NCBI GenBank assembly: GCA_036971475.1 | Contig: JBAIZL010000067.1 | Coordinates: 25,001 to 89,000 of the forward strand | Source: Prosapia bicincta | Taxonomy: Eukaryota; Arthropoda; Insecta; Hemiptera; Cercopidae | Reading direction: 5' to 3' | DNA length: 64,000 nucleotides | Shown here: positions 22,030-35,878 of the stretch, piece by piece | How positions within the stretch are numbered: position 1 is the stretch's first letter | Layout: each line of letters begins with the position of its first letter | Made by a program: the position numbers and the translations under genes | The notes under the pieces: generated by a model | Told to the model about the DNA's origin: nothing | What the model saw: the letters and a program-made list of their open reading frames with translations, nothing else | The model's database searches: none

Positions 22030-23860
22030 ATGTCCACCAGATGGGGATGATAAAACTATTCGAAAATTTCGAAATGGATCACTATAAAGAACAGAAAATA
22101 GTATTAGGTAGAAAAATAGTAATCGTTTCACTTAATAATCCTAGTTGGCAGCCTAATAAGCCCAACCCGCAACCGTGCAAGAAGGATCCTAGTTTTAACT
22201 GTCACTATTTCCATCTCTTCCCATTGTCATGACGACATAATAGTGATAATAATATTAATTATCCGAGTAATATCATCATAGTAATAGCTATCGTGAAAAA
22301 CGCGTTTAAAACGTTTTAAAATGTATAATAAATGCATTTAAAATTTATAAATAACTCTAAAATATATACATAAATGGTATTTACAGTTACCAGTGATTAT
22401 TGTTATTATTTTGTAATTACAAGTCAATGCTCTTCGTAATTTTACGTAAGGTAATTATATCTATTTTTCTTGCGAAAAACTCAATAGTTGAAGAAAATAT
22501 AATGGAAGCATTTGTACTCGGTATTTTTCAGCACACACTCATTACGAGGGTTTACGGTTCAAAGGTTAAATTGTCTACAAAAGCAGCTTTGTATTTTGTC
22601 TGATTGGACTACAGGGTAACCAAGTGTATTCCATCACAATATTCTCTAGCTTTATTATAAATATTGGTTTTCTGATAGTGAATATTGAATTTGGACACTA
22701 AGTACTGTAATAATACAATTCAAATACATAGTTTAAAAATAAATGAAATTAGTCAAAGACAATGATTAGTCAAACAACATTAGATTTAATTGAGTTTGTT
22801 TGAATTGGGTTTAGCCAAATTAATTACTTTTATCAACGATTTCGAATACTAAATAGCTTAATACTAAATAGCTATACCAAATTTAATTCTTCTATAATAT
22901 TCTTGCTTTAAAACGGAAATGTTCCTAACGTTATATTGTAAACCTGCGTAAAAGGTATTGTTTCTTAAAGGGACTTTGTGCAATTTACTATGAATTCACA
23001 GTTTGTTACGAAATAGTGGCTCTACATAAAGTTTTAAAACAACCACGTTTTAAAATAAGGGTTATCAAAAATTAAAATAATTCATAATTTTAATGTAAAT
23101 AAGAGTAATCCACTAAATATATAACATTAAATGTTTTTGTAATTGATTTTCTATAAAAATTAATGTCGCAATAAAAAGTTAGAAACTCGTAGTTATGTTT
23201 TTATTAATACATTTACATTTTGAAAATATAATTAAATATTTTACTTCCTGGAATTTAAATTAAAACAATAATGCAAACAATACTTATGAATTTAAATTAA
23301 ATTTAACGCTAGAGTATGTCCTGTTACAACAATATTACAAGGAACGGAGGAGAAGTGTATTAAATGTTATAAAAAGTAGTGTCACACCTCCAAAACAAGT
23401 TGAGGCACAATTATTTCTTCAATTATTCGGGCTAGGCATAATAATTTCATGGTTCAGAGTATCTAAATCTCTAGTAATTCTGCATGCACAAAGTTCATGA
23501 AATACTTGCATAACTCAATATGATAATAGCAATGCAAAAAAAGAATAAAATGAACATAACGCAATATTTTCATCACTCATCAAGAAAGAGCCACATTTCT
23601 AAGCCTATGTACTTTTTCAAACCTGTGACTACACGGATACAATGATTCAAAAGTGAGTCAATTGCGTGTCCTTTGTTTCCATTATGAAAATAGGAATACT
23701 TCTGTAGGAGTATAATTTTCAAAATAATGTTGCCATGAAATGAAAGGTAGTGTTACTTAACTTGATCTATGTAATATCCTCTCATGTACAGTCGGTGTCA
23801 GTCAAGCATTCCTCAAAGTTCATAGTTTGAACAGTTTCATTGTGTTTTCCTAATAGACGT
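22030..23860. repeat. Large diverged tandem repeat, copy a (partial)
   Basis: Starts GATGATAAAAC near 22047 and contains a series of blocks that recur in the same order in later copies. These are a segment with TTTCGAAATGGATCAC (22067), one with AATATTGGTTTTCTGATAGTG (about 22660), and one with TTCCTGGAATTTAAATTAAA (about 23246) running to about 23600. The last is paralleled base for base over several hundred bp by 41160-41525, at roughly 80 percent by eye. Nothing in it codes for a recognisable protein. Confidence 0.7.
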
Positions 23861-23887
23861 TTTATTTAATTGCTATTATCATTTGCC

Positions 23888-23889
<2 letters not shown>

Positions 23890-23933
<44 letters not shown>

Positions 23934-23948
23934 TATATACATATACAT

Positions 23949-23980
<32 letters not shown>

Positions 23981-24088
23981 GAAATTAATTTATTACTATT
24001 GTAATAAATTAACTTCATAAAGTCAGTGCAACGGAAAAACAATGGATAACGTAAAATATCAAGAATAAATAAATAAATAAATAAATAA

Positions 24089-24145
<57 letters not shown>
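23890..24145. repeat. (TA)n, (CA)n and (TAAA)n tracts
   Basis: TA tract at about 23892-23928, CA tract at 23949-23965, TAAA repeats at about 24065-24093 and another TA tract to 24145. The 119-codon minus frame here is low-complexity. Confidence 0.9.
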
Positions 24146-25945
24146 AATAACAACAATACATTCGCCCGTAGTTCTAAGCAAATATTTCGTTCTCTATTAC
24201 TTAATTGTTTGTAAGGACTAAACACGAAACAAATGTATAATATTTGATTTTACTGAAATAAAGGCGATTGTAACATTGGTATGCAGTGTCATGTATTATA
24301 TTAAATTTTTTTATTATTTATAATAACAAATATGCTCTATATTTTTTTATTCAGGGTAATACAATTAGTAAACTCTGTATTATAATATTTATAAACTGTT
24401 GAAGTGATTTATTACTTTCTCTAGTCAGAAAAATTACAAAATTTTGAATTCCGATACACATACAGGCTTATAGCTTTTGGTATATTTTTAAAGGACTTGC
24501 ACGATTAAAGATAACAAGAGTGCATTATTTTCAATATAATAAGAGGTACTTGATATTTTCGAAATGGATCACCATTGGGAACAGAAAGTATTATAAGTAG
24601 GAAAGGTAGTATTAGTTTCCGTTAGTAATACGAGTTCGTAGCTTAATAAGCCCAACTCTCCATCCGTGCCAGAAGGAGCCTAGATGTTGAACATATTTCC
24701 CTCACTCATTTCTTCGTAATAGTTATATAGTATTACTCATTAAATATAGTATTACTAATATCATGATAATAGCTTTTGTAAAAACCCGTTTAAAATAAAA
24801 ACTGATATTTTAAACTGTATTTTCCAATGCAACAAAATCAAAAAATGGTTTTTTTAAGCACACATTCATTGCGTGGGTTCACGGTTCAAAGGGTATCGTT
24901 AAATTGTCGATGTTTGCCTGCACCTACCTCTCTGTAGGCAAGTCTCTTTCTTACTACAAAATTATCTTCTTTTGTCAGTGTGCAATGTCAATGTATATTT
25001 GAGAAACTACAGATGTTTGTTTTTATCCAATAATACGCATAAATAATTCCAAACAAATATATCTTGATTTGTAATTTCTACTGACCTTATGGTATAACTA
25101 ACAACATACTGTACCCAGGCGTAAGGATTCAATGACGTAATTTTCTTATTACTTTTTTAAAATTTTCATATCAATGACAACTTTACAGTATTAAAAAAAT
25201 CATGGTTTACTTTAAATATATTTCTTTGTTAATAGAAATATAAGGAGTATAAAGGATGTCCATTTTTTACCAATGTTTTTTTCAGTTTTAATACTTGCAA
25301 ACCCGCTAGTTATCAATATAAAAAACTAAAATAAAATTCATATTTTTTTCGTTTTTGGCTGTCTTGTAATTGCTGAAAAAGAGAGTTTCCACACGAAAAG
25401 AACCAGTCCTAAATATCTAAAGCTAGTTCTGTAATTATTGAACGGCTGCCAAATGACCTCATGACAAAAGCAATCTTTTAGGAAAAAAATACCACGATCA
25501 TGACTTTATAATTTATTTTAAATTAATATTGCTTACCCTGAACTACATAACAAATTTCAAACGAGTTGTTGTTAGAATCTTTTTTCCCTAGGACGTGTAG
25601 CCTAATATTATCTTAAACCTAAAATATCTTGCTTCTACAAACCGTTACTCATATACAACAAACTTTTCACTTGAATGTTTCTGTAATAGCTTCGTTTGAT
25701 ACTGTGACTTCTAAGATATAGAGAAAATGTTTATTTTCCTGCCTAGAAATAATTTAGCGATAAACTAAATTATCTGCTTACATTACGATACATTTGGAAC
25801 CTCGTGCTGAAAAATGTTGACAAGCACAAAACACATAAGTCGAGTTTTGGAGTTAGGTTAGGTTTATTGTGTTTATCGACATTTACCAGCTAAAGTGCGA
25901 ATGTACCATAAGTCATATTGTAAAAGGTGCAACTTATACGTCATT

Positions 25946-25948
<3 letters not shown>

Positions 25949-25985
<37 letters not shown>

Positions 25986-25992
25986 CGCGTGT
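25949..25992. repeat. (GT)n(GC)n tract
   Basis: About 28 bp of GT run into CGCGCGCGCG and back to GTGT. A GT tract occupies the same place in copy c (32000-32037), so it predates the duplication. Confidence 0.95.
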
Positions 25993-27195
25993 ATTCATAA
26001 ATGTATAAATATATCTTTATGGGCCTGAAATAATGAAAAAGTCGAATAACGGAAGATTAGATACTACATTTAGGATATTATTGTTTACGAGGCGTGTATA
26101 AAACAAAAAAAAAACTGTCAACATTGCATATTAAATATACTTTAGTTCTTACACGCTGCACAGGTGTCTTTTAAACAACAAGCTAATAAAATCATTACCA
26201 GTATGAATCTGATGACAAAATAACAATAGGAAATATTATAAATGCAAACGACCAATATGGAAACTAAATAATGTCGACAACGCTGTGTATTGAGGAGTTT
26301 GGAACAGAGAATAATAACAGGAATTCGAATGGAAAAAGGGCGTTATCCCCGTATTGTGTAAGAAATCAGATCAACTGCGATATTTCAGAGTTTATTTCTA
26401 TAAAATTGTATAATTTCAAAGTTTTAAAATAACATCAACACAAGCTTTATATTGACTCAAAACGTTCATTGTAATCCATAAATAATACTTTAATTATCTA
26501 GCGATAACAGTAATATACATGATAAATTATCATTTGTTGTTGAATTAAGCAGTTGGGTAAAGCGCAGCTATGCACACGATCAAGTATTATCTGATGGGCC
26601 TTGAGAGAAGTACCATAAAATAATTCAAACGCAAATGAGTAACAAATAAACCAAATATCTAAACTATGCCAACAACAGATGATGGATTTTTATTTAAAGA
26701 ATACATTGTTGAACTTTTTAAATTACAAGACCGTGTTACACAAATAAAGCCACATAAAACAAATCTTGTAATAAAATTTGCACCTTTTTACTTTCAGTTT
26801 GTTTTATTTCCTTGCAACTTTGGTATTAAGGATGGGATTTAATGACGCTGTAAACTACTTGGGAATTTGGTTTTTGCAGTTTCTTTCGCTTTTTGCCACG
26901 AAGTAATTATTCTTTTAAAGCTAAAGTTTGTAGTTTTTAAAATACCTTGGGTGTTAATAGGAATGTAAGCTTTAGGATATTGTTAACATGTTCGAGACAA
27001 TACTCCAGAATTAGTGGGTAGTGTTTATTAATTGCATTCAAAGATTTTCAAGTAATCTTCTGTAACTTTGTTCAACCTAAACCATCTATATATATTTTGG
27101 TTTGTATTCTATTTTAAATGTCACCTTCTATTGTTTTTTTATAATTTCATTATAAAAAATAGCTATGAAAAATAGCTATAAATTCACCTTGTAAG

Positions 27196-27830
27196 CCTAT
27201 GTTACTGTTAGACAAAGCACCCTCTCATCCTGATGAAGATCAACTGTGCTCTGAAGATATTACTGTTTTATATCTTCACGCAAATGATACGAGCCTAATG
27301 TAACCGATGGATCAGTATGGTCTGGAATGTACAGAAAGTCGTTTTGGAAGCGACTGAAGTGGTAGAAAGCATTGTAGGGCTCCGAATCATGAAACAAAAT
27401 AAAAGAAGAAACATCAAGTAATTGCTGTAATAAAACCCGAAATCATAATGAAACTATTGACTGTGTTATTGATCCAAAAGAAGAAACAGATTTGATATTC
27501 CTTATAGATAAACTTCCAGGTTATTAAATTCCAATGTGAACAATTCGAGACGTTCCAAATACGTTACAAATATTGAAATGGTACAACAAACTAATGAAGA
27601 CAGTGAAGACGAAAGTAAAGATAAAGGTTTAACCGAGGCAGTACAAGAAGGAGAAAAGCCACTGTGAAGGAACGTGCGCCTTGGAAGTTGCACTACGCTA
27701 TATTGAACAACATACAGACGCTACGCCAACAGATGTGCTTCTGCTAAGACTTCTACATGACACCATAGAACGAAAACGATCTTTTAAGAAAAGACAGAAG
27801 ACACAACACAAAATGTATTTTGTAAATGAC
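27196..27830 (+). pseudogene. pogo/Tigger (jerky-like) DDE transposase relic
   Basis: Reads PMLLLDKAPSHPDEDQLCSE, DITVLYLHANDTSLM, a stop, then PMDQYGLEC. This is the LLLDNAPSHP...LPPNVTSLIQPMDQGVIE region of pogo/Tigger-type transposases, keeping the Asp of LLLD and of PMDQ. After many frame breaks the C-terminal part reappears at 27675: CALEVALRYIEQHTDATPTD, then VLLLRLLHDTIERKRSF, like the end of jerky/Tigger proteins. Several stops and frameshifts show it is dead. It lies in copy b of the tandem array; I did not find it in copies c or d. Confidence 0.75.
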
Positions 27831-30289
27831 TTTTTCATCTAAGCTACTAAAAATCAGGAGAGAAAATTATTATACAAATATATTCTGTTACAATCAACTG
27901 TAATACAAAAAAGCCAATAACAATATTTATTTTGCAATATTGAAGGCGTTTTAAACTAGTTTCAGCAACAAAAACAGAACTGCAACATACGAATAGTAAA
28001 CATTTTGTGTTAAATTAAATTTTTAAGGTTATTAAAGAACAAGTCTTTGTGTTGTTAAATATTTCACGGGTCTTGTATAACTTTTACTTATAAATCCAAT
28101 TAAATAATTTAATACAGTAATATGTAATACTGTTAGGGAGTAATTAGGTTTTAATTAGTTACTTTATATGGATGAATTGTAGACAAACGCTTACTCAATT
28201 AGGTTTAGAATTGGTTCAGTTTAAAGTATATACTTCAATTCAGTAGGTACCCACTCTATACTTGCGTTACCCACTTACGTATAAATTCGTCAGGTGGGGA
28301 AAAATTACCCTTAATATTAAAATAGGCTTGGATACTGATAACAATCAAATGAAATAACTTTTGGAAAACAATTTTGACTGTGTGAGAATCACACTACACA
28401 TTTGGTATAATTTCCTTAAACACAAAATAATTATTTATGAGGCGCACCTTACAGTATTCAATACAGACAAAACATAGTGAATATAAAACAAGAACGAGAC
28501 ATTTATCAAAAATAAAAATGTTGCTAAAGCTCTCATATGTTAAATGAACTAACTTTTTTTATATTTATTATTATATATTAATTATTTTAATTTATTAATT
28601 CGAAACATAGCTTTTTTAGTGAGAACAAATATGACCAATGTGAACAAGAATTGAATTACCCTGAGATATACAACATAATACATATTTAATATTTCAAAAA
28701 CTCAAGCCAACATTGCCAATAGACGATAAAATGGAAATATGTTTCGTTACCGTAAGCGCCATTAGCACTTCTTAAAGCCTTTACAGTAAATGGATTAGAA
28801 ATCAGATTTTATTAAACAGTGGGCATGTTCATGTGTCACAATTCTAACTGACGACTAATAGCACTGGATATTTTTATCATAATTATCGGGCTTTATACTT
28901 TTTTTTTGATGAATATCACTTGTTATTTTTCGTAACTGATGATTTTCAAACTACTTTTTCTCGGTTTAATATGTAAGTTTAAAATTTAATTATTACTCTT
29001 TATATACTAGTAATGTATAAGGCTTTGAATTATAAATAAAGTATTTATTAAAAACGTACTTCTATTTTTCTGTAAAATAATAATTACTAACATATTTGAA
29101 ATTGTACTGCTTTTTTTAAATACTAAATTATCAGTTTTCTACCTACAAGTGAATTGAAAAAAGGTTATTCATTTATATACTTTTACAATTTTCTATAATA
29201 TCAATTTAAAAAGATGTCTTTTACTTTTTATCATAACCTTTTAATCATAACTTTTTAATTGTAAAAACTATAGCTCTATGAAAATGTACGCAGAAGTTAA
29301 AAGCTTTCTAAAAGTTATCAACACTGTTGACAAGTCTTCCGATAACAATTGATTACATTTGACATTTGGTTGGCGTAATCTGATACGTGAGGCAATAACA
29401 CATTATCCACTTACACTGCCTCTACTCTATTAGTAGGGTAATCACAGATCGTGATAATTATAATTAGTAGGCTATTGTTACTGTTAAATGTTAATTTGAT
29501 GTATTCCGTTAATCGTTTACAACGGATAATTGTTGATTTGATTATCAAGGATGAAATCACTTAGGTGATATTTTAATCTGTCGATTTAATTGGATAAAAA
29601 ATTATGTGCCTAATTTATTATTAATGCTTATCTGTTGATTTACATTTTACAGAATTAGATTTATAGTATTTCCACATTTGTTCTGACATAAACATAAGGC
29701 CTTTTGTGTTTGTATAAGGCCTTGTAGCAATAAAAATCTAATTGACATTTAGCCTGTTTATTGCTTCAAAAAAATTATTTTTATAGATTTCAAGGCAGAT
29801 TTTATCAAGTAAAGGCTAAGAAATTGCAATTGCTTCAAAGGTTCAGTGGTAAAATTGAAAAGGCTCTTTGCGCTAAAATAGTAGGCCTACTTGAATTGTT
29901 AATAGACAACATTTTATTAAAAAACGTATGGGCACCGTTTGTCACTAATAGTGTTAAGTCCTCATTTGTAGTTTACTCTGACAAGGTTAAAGCTGTTACA
30001 AATTGAAGTTAGTTTTATGCTTACAATGCCACAACGTATTAATTTTGAGGTTGGGGAATCAGCCGTCATATTTATTCTGATAATTAACTTAATAGCCGTC
30101 TAAAAAACTAAACCCCTGATTGTGACATAGTAAGTCACACAAGAAATATACCCCAGCTTAACGCCGACATGGAATTGTGAACGTTTCTCATGTTTCATGA
30201 TATATGGAAATCGTAAACCATTGTTACCGTATACCATCGTCATCATATAGTCTACATATTGTGAACTTTGAAATGTATACATATATTGA

Positions 30290-31993
30290 TATTTTAAACA
30301 TTCCGTAACACAGGATGATAAAACAGTATTTGAACATTTCGAAATGGATTAATATATAAATCAGAACATAGATTTAATTAGTAAAATAATATTAGTGTCG
30401 CCTAGTATTCCGAGCTTGAACCTAATAAGCCCACATCGCCACCCGTGCTAGTTTTTAACTGCCATCTTTCCACATGGCCATGTCGATCTAGGAGAGATAA
30501 CACCATTAAATATAACAGTATTATTATCATGATAAACTCTTCTGATAATAACCTTCATGATAAAACACCGTTAAAAATATAACAAAATGTATAGGCCTAT
30601 GCATTAAAACTATATAATCAACTCAAATATATATAAATGATATTTACAGTTACTATAGATTTTTTGTGATTATTGTAATTAGTTTTTATTGATATGTCAA
30701 ATCCTTTTTAATTTTACGTAAGATAATGATAACCTTTTTCTTGGAAATAATACAATAGTTGAAAAAATAAAACGCGGAAAATATTTTTACTGGCTTTGAT
30801 ACAGGGGCTCACGGTTCAATAGGCATCGTTTATTTGTCTACAAAGGTAATTTTGTCTTTTGACAAATTGGTTCCTCAGAGCATCCAAATGTATCCGGTTA
30901 CGATATTTTCTACGTATATGTATAAATATTGGTTTTCTGATAGTGAATATTCCAACATTTCTCACAATACTGTAATAATACCACTTAAATACATACCATT
31001 TCAAAATATATGAAAATTAGTCAAACACTATGTTCCGTCAAATAACACTAAATTTAATTAAGTTTTAATAAATTATGATTATTGATATAAATTAATATCC
31101 TTAAAGATTTTGAGTAATAAATAACTAAAAACTTATACGAAATTTATTTCTTTTATAATATTCTAGCCTAATAATAATAACAGTTTTTTTTACCTATGAA
31201 GACATTGCTTTGTAAATGAAATCTTTCTATCGTTAAAATGTACATATAATTATAGTTTTTTCAAGGGTATTATTTGTAATTTCCTATAAATTCACCACAG
31301 ATTGTTACAAAATATTGGTTTTAGTTAACACTTAAAAACAACCCAGTTTTAGAATGAATGTTAACAAAATTACAAATATCTCATACCTATAATGCTAACA
31401 AGATTAACCTACTAAAATGGCAATAAAATATTGGGTAACGAAATAAGATAGTAGTTATGAAAAAAACGAAGAACAATATGAACATAAAGCAATATATTGA
31501 TCACTAATCAAGAAAGAGCCACACTGCTAGTTATTCTTCCACACTCAAGTAGAAGAATCGAGATCATTCACTTAAGACAAACAACACAAAATTAACAATG
31601 TAAAGGTTTTTTGCAAGCTAATCAAATTAATAACTACATAATTAATAAACTACGCTTTGATTTGATTCGTAGTTGAGTTATGACAGATAATTAATTTTTA
31701 ATTTTTTGTCATAGCTAATTTCTACCCATTTATATACAGCCCTCCTTCAACTCGGGCTGCATTCAAGAGTGTTATTTGTAATGAAGTTGCATTACTGCAT
31801 TTAAATTTTTTAATCGCTCTATCAAGTGGCGTAGCTTTGTCTCTTGCCGCAACCATTCTTCCATTTATATTGTTTTAGATTGCTTAGTAAAGTGGTGATC
31901 GCTTTCGAGGGTATAAATATATTTCAAAAGGTACCATAATGTATTCGGCCATATTGTAATACGTGTAACATATACGTAATTTATGCGTGTGTT

Positions 31994-32039
<46 letters not shown>

Positions 32040-35000
32040 TATAAATCTATGTGTTCATATATAAATGTAAATACGTCTTTCTATGTCTCAAAAATAAAAG
32101 GGCCGACTAATCGAAAATTCGACTTTTAGAAACCTAAGTCGATTACAATAAAGATCATAAGTGTACAAGTGAATACTTTAGTAAGCTGAGTTGAAGTAAG
32201 ATCTTGGGAGTTTAGAAGGGAAAATGTAGCAAACGTTCCTGAATGACTCAATAAAGATTCTACTCTACATTTACAACATAATCGTTTACGAGGCGTGTAT
32301 GTAAGAGTAAAATATCAAAATTGCATAAATTTACTCAAATAGTAAACATAGAATATATATGTATTTTATAAAGTAAGCTAATAATATCATTATCAGAATG
32401 GATCTGATAACAAAATAACAATTGAAAATATTATAAATCCTAACGTTCATCATGGGAAATAAAACTAAATAATATCGACAAGAGAATGAATTGAAATCTT
32501 TAAACACCAGAATAAAAACGGGAACTCGAATGGTAAAATTAGGAATCATCACAATATAAGAGACACGTGACTCAGGATATTATACAATGGCTACAATTGC
32601 AATTTAATGATTTTTGCGACGAATAGGGTTGGCAGCAATTATTAGTCGTAATTGGTTTGTTAAAGTTCTGTTAAGTGAAAATGGATCATTGCTAATTATC
32701 GAAGTGGCGGTGGCTAGGTGCTTGTTTAATATCTATCACTACGCTACTTCCAAATCTACTAAAACAGGTAAGCAATTTAAAAAATATTTTTTATTCTTGA
32801 CTTTTTTGACTTTTATTCTTTTATTCATTGATTACATTACAGAACACTTTCATATAAAAATGAAATTTATATTTTTGTGTGTTTCTATGTTTATAAAATA
32901 TATTTTTTTCAACTAGACTGGAATTAACTCGGTATAGTATGTATGTCACAAGATGGTTGCAAAATTTAGATGTGTAGTGTACTGAAAGTTATTCCATATA
33001 CGATGAGAAAGAAAATAAAACCAACAATGAGTTGGTTGTTTAAACAGTAATAAGTAATTTTAAGCTGATTATGAAACAACAACAAATATCACTGATAAGA
33101 AAATGGCTGATAAACTATGTAACTCAGATCAGCTGCAAAAAATATCCAAATATAAGTTGTAATAAAAGAAAAGGAAGACAAAAGCTTGTCACTGGTTCAG
33201 AGTTTACTTTATAAAACCGTAAAATATTTTTAAGGGATTTAATTAATTTAAAACAACCTTTATAATGATTCAAAACGATCATTGTAATCCTTAAGAAATA
33301 CTTTAGTTATTTAGCGATAATGACTCTATACACCATACGTTGTTGAATTAGGTAAATTATTGAATCAAATTAGGTTAATTTATTGATGAATTTTAATTTT
33401 CAGTGATCACTTTCTAATAACACCGATATGTGTTGCTTATATATTTAAGCGGAATAATGTGATACCTTTCTGTTTGAATCGTAACCTAAACAGTTGAGGC
33501 AAGTCGTTATCAGCACACGAAAGTATTATTTGAACGGCCTTGAGAGAGTTGCCATAAAATAATTGAAACACAAATATGTCACAAAAAACCAAACATAAAA
33601 TGATTGTTTTTATTTAGAAGTAAACATTGTTGTTGAACTTTTTTAAAGTGCAAAACCGTGTTAAACTAATAAATCCACATCAATGGGAAAACCTTGTAAA
33701 ACCTTGCACCTTTATACTTTGATACTTTTACTCTCAGCCGGTTTTATTATTCTAAAACTCGACTACTAATGATGGGTTTTAATTAGCTTAAAAAACTACT
33801 TAGGAATTTTACAGCTGTTTACTCTGTTTTTTCCATGAATATACGATTCTTTAAAATCTTATAGATTTTTAATGTCTTGGATGTTAATAATAATGTAAGC
33901 TTTAGAATATTTTTCACATGGTCTAGACAATATTACTAAATTGGTAAATAATGTTTAGGTATTGCCTTTCAAAGCAACAATGCCCAATTTAAGAAGGAGG
34001 TACTAAAATTAGATCAATTAGCTGAAAGTAAGCATAAAATTAGCTTGAAAATTTAGTTGAAACTAGAATAAATTTAATGAATTCGAATCATTAAAATGTT
34101 TTAAATACAAACGTAACCTAAACTTATTAGAGTCAAACAAAGGTCTAAAAGTATAAAGCAATATTGTGATATTTACATACGTGTAAAACCAATTTTTTTA
34201 TAAATCTTACGACAATAGAACAGTAGAGCGTAATCGAGAGGATATTAAAAACTAGAGCAGTGAATTAGATAAATTTTTATAACCATAAAAAACAAATTAT
34301 TGCAACACTATAAAACTCATGTAACGTACATCTTGTAAACGGAAAGGCTATTATAAAAGTCCAGATAAAATTTATTAAATACAAATCGAAAGGAATTGAG
34401 ATTAAAAAATAATAAACTGGCTGCTACGACAATGATGCCACGATTATAGAGATTGGATGACAGCCTTAAAGGGTTATTGTTGGCTAATTGGTTTTTATTA
34501 CAAATACATGAGTTGGTTCTTCTGGGGTGTTATTCTTTGAGCTGAGATATCGGACCAGTATTCAAGAAATAAACCATTACTCTCCTTCGGACAAGGAGTT
34601 TAGTTTGTGTATGTGTGTCTGTCCAAAATATTGGCAAAACATCCATGTAATTCTGTTGAGAAGTAAAAACTAAAAGTAACATATCGTTCTCTCTCACCCA
34701 CCCTAAATTTGAAGTTAATTGATTACAAAACCTCTTTTAAATGTAAATAATGAGAAATATTCGGTTGTTTCATATACTTCTGTTTTTGCAATGATATATT
34801 TTGGGAGTAAAAACCAAAGTTCTAACAAACTTAATTACTTGAAATAGAATATTTTTAGAAAAAAAAATATTTATGTTGTGAGAACCATACTAACCATTTG
34901 GTATAAATTCGTAAAACACAAATTAAATATTTATGAGGCGCACATTACAGTAAGGCAAAATATTAGTGGTTATAGTGAGCATGTAAACGACAACCAAGCA

Positions 35001-35750
35001 GACAAAATCTGGTAAAATTATAAATAAAATTCTTATACGTTTAATAAAATGGACTATTATATTTGTTATGATTAGTTCTCAAGTTATTGTTTTGAACCAT
35101 AACATGCTTAGTGAGAATCCATATGACAAATGTGAAAGGAATTGAATTACTCTGAGATATACAACATATTACATATATTTAATATTTAAGAAACGGAAGT
35201 CAACAACGCAATTAGACAATGAAGTGAAAACACGTTTCATTACGTAAGCGCCATTAGCACTTTTTATTACCTCTGAAGTAAGTGGATTTGAAATTAGACA
35301 TCTGTCACAATGCTAACTGATGATTCATGACACTCCATATGTTTACCATAATTAAATGGTTTCATATTTTGGTTTTTAATGAATATAACTTGTTGTTGTT
35401 TATTGTAACTTTTGGCTGTGTTTTAAGCTACTTTATTTCGGCTTAATTTGAAAATTAGTTAAAATTTATCTGTTACGTTTTACGAATAAACACTTTGTTG
35501 TTCTTCATGAATAAGAAAACATTAACCTAATATTTGTTTAATCACAACAATCTGATTCACATTTAGCATATTTATTGCATCAAAAATCGTTACTTTTTTA
35601 TGTTTCGTTGCAGATTTTATAAAGTGAATGCGAAAAAATTGCAAATTGTTTCAATGATTTTACGGTAAACTTTATAGTCCTCTATGCACTAAATTAATAA
35701 TTGAGTTGTTATTATAATAATCGATAAAACTTTACTAAAAAGGAGTAAGC
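30290..35750. repeat. Large diverged tandem repeat, copy c
   Basis: Contains blocks in the same order as copies b and d: the CATTTCGAAATGGATTA block (30330), TAAATATTGGTTTTCTGATA (30925), 31440-31920 (matching 41450-41930), a GT tract at 32000, 33200-33990, 34860-35480 and 35540-35740. It lacks the 24960-25900 block of copies b and d. A 100-codon frame at 32614-32916 with a GTAAGC donor-like site at about 32768 has no recognisable domain. Confidence 0.75.
32000..32037. repeat. (GT)n microsatellite
   Basis: About 38 bp of GT in copy c, at the position of the GT/GC tract of copy b. Confidence 0.95.
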
Positions 35751-35878
35751 CCCTGTATGTGACATATTCGGCCGCAGCTTACGCTGACATGAAATTGAGA
35801 ATAGAAAAGTTTGAAATTAATATTATTTTCGATGCATATTTCACCTGTTCCATGCTTTATGGAAATCATAAACAAGAA

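Larger units (their letters stand above)
24545..30010. repeat. Large diverged tandem repeat, copy b
   Basis: Begins with a second copy of the TTTCGAAATGGATCAC block (24558). A block at 24960-25920 matches 44740-46200, a GT tract follows at 25949, and blocks at 26390-27140 match 33200-33990 and 47020-48200. Blocks at 27840-29270 match 53820-55330, and a last block at 29700-30010 matches 35540-35740. The order is the same in all copies. A pogo transposase relic lies inside. The 81-codon frame at 29761-30006 is not conserved as a frame in copy c. Confidence 0.75.

Noticed and set aside
29761..30006. 81-codon frame in copy b
   Set aside because: The matching stretch of copy c (35590-35740) keeps only the first residues in frame and then has stops, so coding constraint is not supported.
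32614..32916. 100-codon frame with a GTAAGC donor-like site, a possible exon
   Set aside because: No known domain, no matching acceptor partner, and not conserved as a frame in the other copies of the large repeat.
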